DNA of 11,559 bases, taken from assembly GCA_023425905.1 (NCBI GenBank), contig JAFABT010000047.1, positions 1-11,559 of the forward strand. Direction: 5' to 3'. This DNA is from Actinomycetes bacterium (GTDB lineage: Bacteria > Actinomycetota > Actinomycetes > Actinomycetales > Cellulomonadaceae). Every line of letters starts with the position of its first letter. The first letter of the stretch is position 1. Shown here piece by piece: positions 1-4,070 of the stretch. The notes beneath the pieces are model-generated. The model was given only the letters and a program-made list of their open reading frames with translations. It did not search any database and was not told the origin of the DNA. The position numbers and the translations under genes are program-made.

Positions 1-373
1 GGGGGGGCGGTGCGCCGCGCGGCGCACGGTCCACCGGCAGCGTGACGTCCACCGCCTCGTCCACGAGGATCCGCGACGCCGCCTCGGCCTCGAGCACCTC
101 GGTGCGTGCGGCGATCGCTGCCGAGAGCCTGCCGCGGGCCTGCCCGAGGACGCGCCCGGCGGTCGCCTTGTCCGCGGGGTCGAGGCGGCCGATCGCCCTG
201 TTGGCGAGCGAGAGCGGCGCACGCTCGCCGGCGTGCTCGAGGCGTGCCGCCTTGAGGGAGGGCAGGTCGGAGGCCGCCTCGATCGCGGCGAGCGCCGCCT
301 CGAGCGCGGCGTGGACCCCGGTCTCGTCGAGCGGGTGCAGGGCGGGTGGCGCGTCGTACGAGGGCGTGGACAT
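1..373 (-). CDS. pheS: Phenylalanyl-tRNA synthetase alpha subunit, N-terminal part (runs off left edge)
   Basis: PheS is the catalytic alpha subunit of the alpha2-beta2 enzyme that charges tRNA-Phe in the cytoplasm. The visible 124 residues cover only the N-terminal coiled-coil (tRNA-binding) region. They include the family-typical stretch SLKAARLEHAGERAPLSLAN (residues about 39–58), then long charged helices, then ILVDEAVDVTLP (about 101–112), which precedes the catalytic core. That core, with class II motifs 1–3, lies outside the window. The start is the ATG at 373–371, preceded by GAAAGG (384–379) with five bases of spacing. It is the next gene downstream of the TrmH-family methyltransferase, a conserved bacterial neighbourhood. 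The 87-bp gap before it holds a possible separate promoter. Identity rests on N-terminal resemblance and gene order, and both agree. Confidence 0.93.
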   Translation of the reverse strand, partial: MSTPSYDAPPALHPLDETGVHAALEAALAAIEAASDLPSLKAARLEHAGERAPLSLANRAIGRLDPADKATAGRVLGQARGRLSAAIAARTEVLEAEAASRILVDEAVDVTLPVDRAPRGAPPP

Positions 374-417
374 CGGGGCCTTTCATGACTGCGGGGTGCA
401 GGGTCGACCGACGAGCG

Positions 418-446
418 AGTCTAGTGCCCCGCCCGGCGCTGGCTCA
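418..446 (-). promoter_or_regulatory. Possible pheS promoter
   Basis: On the minus strand a TAGACT hexamer (423–418) fits the actinobacterial TANNNT -10 pattern and lies 44 bases upstream of the pheS ATG. The -35 position, at 17-bp spacing, reads TGAGCC (446–441), a poor match to TTGACA. This would allow pheS to be transcribed apart from the upstream methyltransferase gene. It is weak evidence from one hexamer only. Confidence 0.3.
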
Positions 447-460
447 CGGGGTTTCGGGGC

Positions 461-1279
461 TCAGCGCTGTGCCCGCGCGGACGCGAACACGCACACGGCG
501 GCGGCCGTCGCGAGGTTGAGCGACTCGGCACGGCCGCGCAGCGGGACGCGCACCACGTGGTCTGCGAGTGCGCGATCGGCGTCGGGCAGACCCCAGGCCT
601 CGTTGCCGAACACCCATGCCGTGGGCCGCGTCAGGTCGGGGACGCCCGGAGCCGGGGCGTCGACCGCGTCGAGCAGGGCGTCGAGGTCATGCTCGCCGGC
701 CCCGTCCGCAGCCAGTACGAGGAGGCCCTGCCCTCGCAGCGCGGTCGTCACGTCGCTCAGGTCGACCCCGGTGACGACCGGGAGATGGAACAGCGACCCC
801 GCGGTGGACCGCACCACCTTCGGGTTGTGCACGTCGACGCTGGGTGCGGCGAGGACGACCGCGTCGGCCCCTGCTGCGTCGGCGGCCCGGATGACGGTCC
901 CCGCGTTCCCCGGGTCCCGCACCTGCGCGAGAACGGCGACGAGCCGGGGGGAGGCCGCGAGGACGTCGTCGAGCGTGCGAGCGTGCGCGCGGACGACCGC
1001 GACGACGCCCTGCGCGTCGGGCGACATCGCCTCGAGCACCTCGACGGTGCCCGTCCGGGTGCGCACGCCCCGGTCGCGCGCGGAGCGCCAGATCTCGGGG
1101 TGACGCTCCGCGGCGCTCTCGGTGAGGTAGAGGTCGACGACGTCGGCCTCGGCGACCGCCTCGCGGGCCGCCTGCGGGCCCTCTGCGAGGAAGAGCCCGT
1201 GCCGCAGACGTGCCGGACGCCCGGACAGCGCCCGCACCGACCGCACCCGCTCAGCGCGGGGGTTGGTCAGCTCGGGCAC
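461..1279 (-). CDS. TrmH/SpoU-family (SPOUT) RNA 2'-O-methyltransferase
   Basis: This is a predicted S-adenosylmethionine-dependent 2'-O-ribose methyltransferase acting on rRNA or tRNA; the exact target nucleotide cannot be read from sequence. The 272-aa protein has the usual two parts. A small N-terminal substrate-binding domain (about 1–105) contains FLAEGPQAAREA (30–41). The C-terminal SPOUT knot has all three motifs: motif 1 RDPGNAGTVIRAADAAG (121–137, with Asn125 and Arg131), motif 2 AWVFGNEAWGL (221–231), and motif 3 VPLRGRAESLNLATAAAV (245–262). I chose the GTG at 1279–1277 because it is the only ATG or GTG between the rplT stop (1333) and the first conserved residues; the ribosome-binding site there is weak. 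The longer reading from 1540 would overlap all of the 3' half of rplT and is rejected. It lies between rplT and pheS, a standard position for this family. Confidence 0.92.
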   Translation of the reverse strand: MPELTNPRAERVRSVRALSGRPARLRHGLFLAEGPQAAREAVAEADVVDLYLTESAAERHPEIWRSARDRGVRTRTGTVEVLEAMSPDAQGVVAVVRAHARTLDDVLAASPRLVAVLAQVRDPGNAGTVIRAADAAGADAVVLAAPSVDVHNPKVVRSTAGSLFHLPVVTGVDLSDVTTALRGQGLLVLAADGAGEHDLDALLDAVDAPAPGVPDLTRPTAWVFGNEAWGLPDADRALADHVVRVPLRGRAESLNLATAAAVCVFASARAQR

Positions 1280-1332
1280 GGTCCGGGCGTCCGGGGTGCT
1301 GCTGTGCGTCTGCAGAGTGCGTCCGACCGAGG

Positions 1333-1719
1333 TCAGGCGGCAGCCGACGGCGCGTTGACGTCGTCCGGCAGAGCGGCCTTGGCGACGGCGACGAGCGCGT
1401 TGAACGCGGTGACGTCGTTGACGGCGAGGTCCGCGAGCACGCGACGGTCGACCTCGACACCAGCGGCCTTGAGGCCCTGGATGAGGCGGTTGTACGTGAG
1501 GCCCTGCGCACGCGAGGCCGCGTTGATGCGCTGGATCCACAGCTTGCGGAAGTCTCCCTTGCGCGCCTTGCGGTCACGGTAGGAGTAGACGAGGGAGTGG
1601 GTGACCTGCTCCTTCGCCTTGCGGTAGAGACGGGACCGCTGACCGCGGTAGCCGCTCGCGCGCTCGAGGGTAGAACGACGCTTCTTCTGGGCGTTGACCG
1701 CCCGCTTCACGCGTGCCAC
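1333..1719 (-). CDS. rplT: 50S ribosomal protein L20
   Basis: L20 binds 23S rRNA early in 50S assembly. In many bacteria it also represses its own operon through an mRNA leader. The 128-aa protein opens with MARVKRAVNAQKKRR and continues with RASGYRGQRSRLYRKAKE and SYRDRKARKGDFRKLWIQRI, the signature block of the family. The globular C-terminal part (RLIQGLKAAGVEVDRRVLADLA) follows, then a short PSAAA tail. Translation starts at GTG (1719–1717) behind a strong AAGGAG (1731–1726) with six bases of spacing. It is 63 bp downstream of rpmI, and the two are almost certainly cotranscribed with infC. Length and sequence are normal. Confidence 0.98.
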   Translation of the reverse strand: MARVKRAVNAQKKRRSTLERASGYRGQRSRLYRKAKEQVTHSLVYSYRDRKARKGDFRKLWIQRINAASRAQGLTYNRLIQGLKAAGVEVDRRVLADLAVNDVTAFNALVAVAKAALPDDVNAPSAAA

Positions 1720-1760
1720 GTGATGCTCCTTGCTTGGTCCGGGCTCACAGGTGGGGCAGA

Positions 1761-1776
1761 CGGCGCATGCGCGCCG
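1761..1776 (-). other. Small hairpin between rpmI and rplT
   Basis: Six-base arms CGGCGC and GCGCCG enclose a four-base loop (1767–1770) in the short gap between rpmI and rplT. No U-run follows in the direction of transcription, so a terminator is unlikely. It could tune mRNA stability or the L35:L20 ratio. Hairpins this small also arise by chance in sequence this GC-rich. Confidence 0.3.
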
Positions 1777-1782
1777 CAGACC

Positions 1783-1977
1783 TCACTTGCCGAGCAGCTT
1801 CTTGATCTTGGGGGCGTCGGCCGGGGAGACGACCTGGTCATTGGCCAGGCGCCGCGTGAGGCGGCTCGACTTGCGCTCGAAAAGGTGGCGGGCGCCGGCC
1901 TGCTCGCGCATGACCTTGCCGCTACCGGTGAGCCGGAAGCGCTTCTTAGCACCGGAGTGCGTCTTGTTCTTCGGCAC
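1783..1977 (-). CDS. rpmI: 50S ribosomal protein L35
   Basis: L35 is a small, very basic structural protein of the large ribosomal subunit. The 64-aa sequence is full length and typical: MPKNKTHSGAKKRFRLTGSG at the start, a central ARHLFERKSSRLTRRLAND, and the end APKIKKLLGK. The start codon is GTG (1977–1975), with a GAGGAGAG Shine-Dalgarno sequence at 1992–1985. It sits between infC (86 bp upstream) and rplT (63 bp downstream) in the classical infC–rpmI–rplT order. Confidence 0.98.
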   Translation of the reverse strand: MPKNKTHSGAKKRFRLTGSGKVMREQAGARHLFERKSSRLTRRLANDQVVSPADAPKIKKLLGK

Positions 1978-2001
1978 TGCCGTTCTCTCCTCTAGTCATC
2001 A

Positions 2002-2021
2002 TCACCCGAAGGTCCGGGTGA
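2002..2021 (-). other. Hairpin in the infC–rpmI intergenic region
   Basis: Perfect seven-base arms TCACCCG (2002–2008) and CGGGTGA (2015–2021) flank a six-base loop, shortly upstream of the rpmI ribosome-binding site. No U-tract follows, so it is more likely an mRNA structure affecting rpmI–rplT expression or RNA processing than a terminator. L20 autoregulation acts through mRNA structure in other bacteria, but nothing here shows that this hairpin is its target. Confidence 0.4.
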
Positions 2022-2063
2022 CGTCTGGGCCGAACGCCGCTGGCGCTCGGCACGTGCGGGGTG

Positions 2064-2978
2064 TCAGGCGTCCTTGGCGGACGCCCGGGTGGCGGGCTTC
2101 TTCGCGGGCGCCGGCCTCGGGGCCGCCACCTTCTTCACGGGGACCGGCTTGGGGGTCGCCGTGGGCTTGGGGGCAGCCTTGGGGGCGGCGGTCTGCTCGG
2201 CGACGGCCGGTGCCTCGTCGGCGACGGGCGCCTCGTCCGCTGCGGCGGGTGCCTGGTCGGGAGCCGACGTCGGGGTCTGCTCGGTTGCCGTCTCGGGCGC
2301 CGGGGTCTCGACCGCAGGCGTGGCGGCCGGCGTGCTCGTCGCAGCCGTGGCGACCTCGTCGGCCGGGGCCTCCGTGGCTGCTGCGGCCTTCGACGCGGCC
2401 TTGGCCTGGTTCTCGGCAAGGGCAGCCTCGCGCTGAGCGGCGCGACGGGCCTCGCTCTTCTGGTCGGCCTTCTTCTTGACCGGGCCGAGCACCATGATCA
2501 TGTTGCGCCCGTCCTGCTTGGGCTGGGACTCCACGAAGCCGAGCTCGGCGACGTCGGCCGCGAGGCGCTGGAGCAGGCGCATGCCCATCTCCGGACGCGA
2601 CTGCTCGCGACCGCGGAACATGATCATGACCTTGACCTTGTCGCCCGCGGTGAGGAAGCGCTCGACGTGGCCCTTCTTGGTCCCGTAGTCGTGCGGGTCG
2701 ATCTTCAGACGGAACCTGATCTCCTTGAGGATCGTGTTCGTCTGGTTACGGCGCGCCTCGCGCGCCTTCATGTCGGCCTCGTACTTGAACTTGCCGAAGT
2801 CCATGAGCTTGCACACGGGCGGACGGGCGTCAGGCGCGACCTCGACGAGGTCGAGATCTGCCTCCTGGGCCAGGCGCAGTGCGTCTTCCACGCGGACGAT
2901 CCCGACCTGCTCGCCGTTGGGTCCGACGAGACGGACCTCCGGGACACGGATCCGATCGTTGATGCGGGGCTCGCTGAT
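2064..2978 (-). CDS. infC: Translation initiation factor IF-3 with ATC start and long Ala/Pro/Lys-rich tail
   Basis: IF3 binds the 30S subunit, prevents premature 50S joining and checks the start codon and initiator tRNA. The N-domain begins (I/M)SEPRINDRIRVPEVRLVGP and runs through RPPVCKLMDFGKFKYE (about 52–67). The C-domain carries DPHDYGTKKGHVERFL, MFRGREQSRPEMG and QDGRNMIMVLGP (about 94–166). The only start that keeps the whole N-domain is ATC at 2978–2976, behind AGGAG (2990–2986) at seven-base spacing. No in-frame ATG or GTG lies nearby upstream, and the first internal GTG (2891) would delete 29 conserved residues. Non-canonical AUU/AUC starts are a known infC trait and allow IF3 to repress its own synthesis. 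Residues about 170–304 form a low-complexity Ala/Pro/Glu tail ending in a Lys-rich segment, so the protein is far longer than the roughly 180 aa of E. coli IF3. Confidence 0.96.
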   Translation of the reverse strand: MSEPRINDRIRVPEVRLVGPNGEQVGIVRVEDALRLAQEADLDLVEVAPDARPPVCKLMDFGKFKYEADMKAREARRNQTNTILKEIRFRLKIDPHDYGTKKGHVERFLTAGDKVKVMIMFRGREQSRPEMGMRLLQRLAADVAELGFVESQPKQDGRNMIMVLGPVKKKADQKSEARRAAQREAALAENQAKAASKAAAATEAPADEVATAATSTPAATPAVETPAPETATEQTPTSAPDQAPAAADEAPVADEAPAVAEQTAAPKAAPKPTATPKPVPVKKVAAPRPAPAKKPATRASAKDA

Positions 2979-2993
2979 GGTAGGGCTCCTCGT
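2976..2993 (-). promoter_or_regulatory. infC ribosome-binding site and ATC start codon
   Basis: Reading the minus strand, ACGAGGAG (2993–2986) is followed by seven bases and then ATC (2978–2976), which opens the frame encoding SEPRINDRIRVPEV. A strong Shine-Dalgarno sequence coupled to a poor start codon is the arrangement expected for IF3-dependent discrimination and autorepression. The protein will carry N-terminal Met despite the Ile codon. Confidence 0.85.
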
Positions 2994-3294
2994 TGCTCGT
3001 GGTCGCGACCCCCCGGCAACAGAGAAGGCCTCCGCGTCGGTTCGCCTGCGGGGGCCTCACGATTCAGCACGAGCGCACGAGGCACGCATGCACGCGGTTC
3101 CCAGGCTCACGCCACAGCACCGCCGAACCGGACCTGGCCCCAGTCGCCGTGGTGGCGGGAGGAACTCAGGTGGGAGAAGACTCCGCTTGCGCGTCCGCGA
3201 CCGACCAGAGGTCGGTGTGCACGCCCCCTTGGCACGAGCCGACCGAGGCCTGCCTGCACACACGTGAGCGCCCGTCGCGGACGGGTCAGAGGTG
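2979..3294 (-). promoter_or_regulatory. Long structured 5' leader of the infC operon (gene-free region)
   Basis: About 316 bases separate the infC start from a candidate promoter, and I see no convincing gene on either strand. The stretch holds several inverted repeats: CCCGTC/GACGGG with a three-base loop (3271–3285); ACCGACC/GGTCGGT with a three-base loop (3200–3216); an imperfect hairpin with CGCCAC (3110–3115) against GTGGCG (3152–3157), continued by CAC/GTG; and GC-rich arms close to the ribosome-binding site. Leaders of infC–rpmI–rplT operons host L20-responsive elements in some phyla. A similar role here is inference, and I do not recognise a named RNA family. Confidence 0.4.
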
Positions 3295-3324
3295 ACATTA
3301 CCAGGACGCTGGCCCAGGGGTCTA
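3295..3324 (-). promoter_or_regulatory. Candidate promoter of the infC–rpmI–rplT operon
   Basis: On the minus strand TAGACC (3324–3319, four of six to TTGACA) and TAATGT (3300–3295, fitting TANNNT) are 18 bp apart. A TGG immediately precedes the -10, giving an extended -10 appearance. Transcription would begin near 3288, leaving a leader of about 310 nt. It faces away from the furA promoter 140–190 bp to the right. Confidence 0.45.
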
Positions 3325-3338
3325 TCGGGGCGGGCGCT

Positions 3339-3350
3339 CTCACGCGTGAG
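3339..3350. repeat. 12-bp perfect palindrome
   Basis: CTCACGCGTGAG is fully self-complementary and lies in the infC–furA divergent region, just upstream of the candidate infC promoter and beside the 9-bp repeat array. It could be a dimeric regulator site, but no specific family is recognised. Confidence 0.4.
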
Positions 3351-3353
3351 CCT

Positions 3354-3389
3354 GCTCACCGCGCTCGCCGCGCTCACCGCGCTCGCCGC
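3354..3389. repeat. Exact 18-bp tandem repeat built from four 9-bp units
   Basis: The unit GCTCACCGCGCTCGCCGC occurs twice without a gap (3354–3371 and 3372–3389). Each copy is two 9-bp units of the form GCTCRCCGC, with A and G alternating at the fifth base. It is non-coding, lies between the divergent infC and furA promoters, and is followed by GGGTGAG. Slippage in GC-rich DNA is the simplest origin. A protein-binding array is possible. Confidence 0.75.
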
Positions 3390-3419
3390 ACGGGTGAGTC
3401 AGTTCGCAGCGGGCCCCGC

Positions 3420-3461
3420 AACGATGGATCAGTTCCTTAAAACGATGGATCAGTTCCTTAA
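3420..3461. repeat. Exact 21-bp tandem duplication upstream of furA
   Basis: Two identical 21-bp units (3420–3440 and 3441–3461), each starting AACGATGG and ending TTCCTTAA, lie head to tail directly before the Fur-type box. A 21-bp period is two helical turns, so bound proteins would sit on the same face. Each unit contains an imperfect 7-1-7 inverted repeat (ATGGATC-A-GTTCCTT, five of seven pairs), a symmetry class resembling the neighbouring Fur box. The stretch is markedly AT-richer than its surroundings. Confidence 0.85.
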
Positions 3462-3476
3462 CTTGAATGATTCCAG
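3462..3476. promoter_or_regulatory. Fur/PerR-type operator of furA (7-1-7 inverted repeat)
   Basis: CTTGAAT-G-ATTCCAG is a 7-1-7 inverted repeat with six of seven pairs matching. Its centre AATnATT is identical to the core of the PerR box known from Bacillus. It covers the -35 hexamer of the furA promoter, so binding would block RNA polymerase. Autorepression by the furA product is the natural reading, with derepression on oxidation or metal loss. This parallels mycobacterial furA–katG and Streptomyces catR–catA. Binding itself is inferred. Confidence 0.72.
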
Positions 3477-3491
3477 TCTAGATGGCATACT
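3463..3491 (+). promoter_or_regulatory. furA–katA promoter, predicted to give a leaderless mRNA
   Basis: TTGAAT (3463–3468) and CATACT (3486–3491) are separated by exactly 17 bp and each match the sigma-70 consensus at four of six positions. The expected start site, about seven bases past the -10, coincides with the A of the furA ATG at 3498. No Shine-Dalgarno sequence precedes that ATG, consistent with leaderless translation, which is common in actinobacteria and known for mycobacterial furA. Confidence 0.7.
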
Positions 3492-3497
3492 CGCCCC

Positions 3498-3965
3498 ATG
3501 ATCACTCCCCCCGGCGCGACCTCGGCATCGAGCCCTGCGCTCGGCGAGCCGGGAGCCGCTTCGGAGGCGCTGCGAGCAGCCGGGCTTCGCGTCACCCCCC
3601 TGCGGCTCGCAGTCGTCGCGGCGCTCGATGCCTCACCTCATGCGGATACCGACACCGTGCGAAGCGCGGTGACGGAGCACCTCGGCACCGCGAGCGTGCA
3701 GGCGGTCTATGACGCCCTCGCAGCCCTCACCAACGCTGGCCTCGTCCGACGCATCGAGCCCGACGGGTCGCCCGCCCGGTTCGAGCTTCGGGTCGGGGAC
3801 AACCACCACCACGTCGTGTGCCGCACGTGCGGCGCGCTCGCCGACGTCGACTGCGCGGTCGGTCATGCCCCATGCCTCGCCCCGTCGCACGACCACGGCT
3901 TCGCGATCGAGCGGGCTGAGGTCCTCTACTGGGGGACCTGCCCGAGCTGCGCTGCCGCCGCCTGA
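3498..3965 (+). CDS. furA: FurA/CatR-type ferric uptake regulator family repressor (peroxide-sensing type)
   Basis: This is a cytoplasmic dimeric metalloregulator predicted to repress itself and the adjacent catalase gene until peroxide or metal status changes. The 155-aa protein has an N-terminal winged helix (about 20–95) with LRVTPLRLAVVAALDASPHAD and the recognition-helix region SVQAVYDALAALTNAGLVRRIE (67–87). The dimerisation domain carries ARFELRVGDNHHHVVCRTCG (93–112). Candidate metal ligands are His103–105 and, for a structural zinc, Cys108/Cys111 with Cys148/Cys151 (CPSC). The GDNHHHVVC and ADVDCAVGHAPCL segments resemble mycobacterial FurA more than classical Fur. The ATG lies seven bases past the -10, so the mRNA is probably leaderless. 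katA begins 105 bp downstream on the same strand. The assignment to peroxide rather than iron sensing rests on motif likeness and the catalase partner. Confidence 0.93.
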   Translation: MITPPGATSASSPALGEPGAASEALRAAGLRVTPLRLAVVAALDASPHADTDTVRSAVTEHLGTASVQAVYDALAALTNAGLVRRIEPDGSPARFELRVGDNHHHVVCRTCGALADVDCAVGHAPCLAPSHDHGFAIERAEVLYWGTCPSCAAAA

Positions 3966-4034
3966 CCCAGACCTCGCGAGACCGGGCGCCCCCGCGTGCC
4001 ACGTCTCGCCACCTCTACGCCGGCCCGGACCCCC

Positions 4035-4047
4035 GGATCGGCGATCC
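4035..4047 (+). other. Small hairpin before the katA ribosome-binding site
   Basis: GGATC and GATCC pair around a three-base loop in the 105-bp furA–katA gap, seven bases before GAAGGA. It might affect katA translation or RNA processing between the two genes. It is short and could be chance. Confidence 0.25.
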
Positions 4048-4070
4048 ATCCCCGAAGGACAGGACTCACG

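Noticed and set aside
374..460. Rho-independent terminator or phenylalanine attenuator between the methyltransferase gene and pheS
   Set aside because: The conspicuous CCCC/GAAA/CCCC motif is a direct, not inverted, repeat. No Phe-rich leader peptide or T-run is present.
461..1540. Longer version of the TrmH-family methyltransferase starting at 1540
   Set aside because: It would overlap the 3' half of rplT in another frame and adds an Arg/Pro/Gly-rich segment not found in the family. The GTG at 1279 gives a normal 272-aa protein.
2061..3440. 459-aa plus-strand open frame opposite infC and its leader
   Set aside because: It is a Gly/Arg/Leu-rich antisense shadow of the infC tail and core, with no motif or ribosome-binding site.
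3420..3461. CRISPR or mobile-element origin for the 21-bp repeats
   Set aside because: There are only two copies with no spacers, no flanking terminal inverted repeats, and no transposase or cas genes in the window.
3996..4070. Upstream ATG at 3996 as the katA start
   Set aside because: It would add 25 residues unlike catalase N-termini. The ATG at 4071 has a ribosome-binding site and gives a normal 503-aa enzyme.
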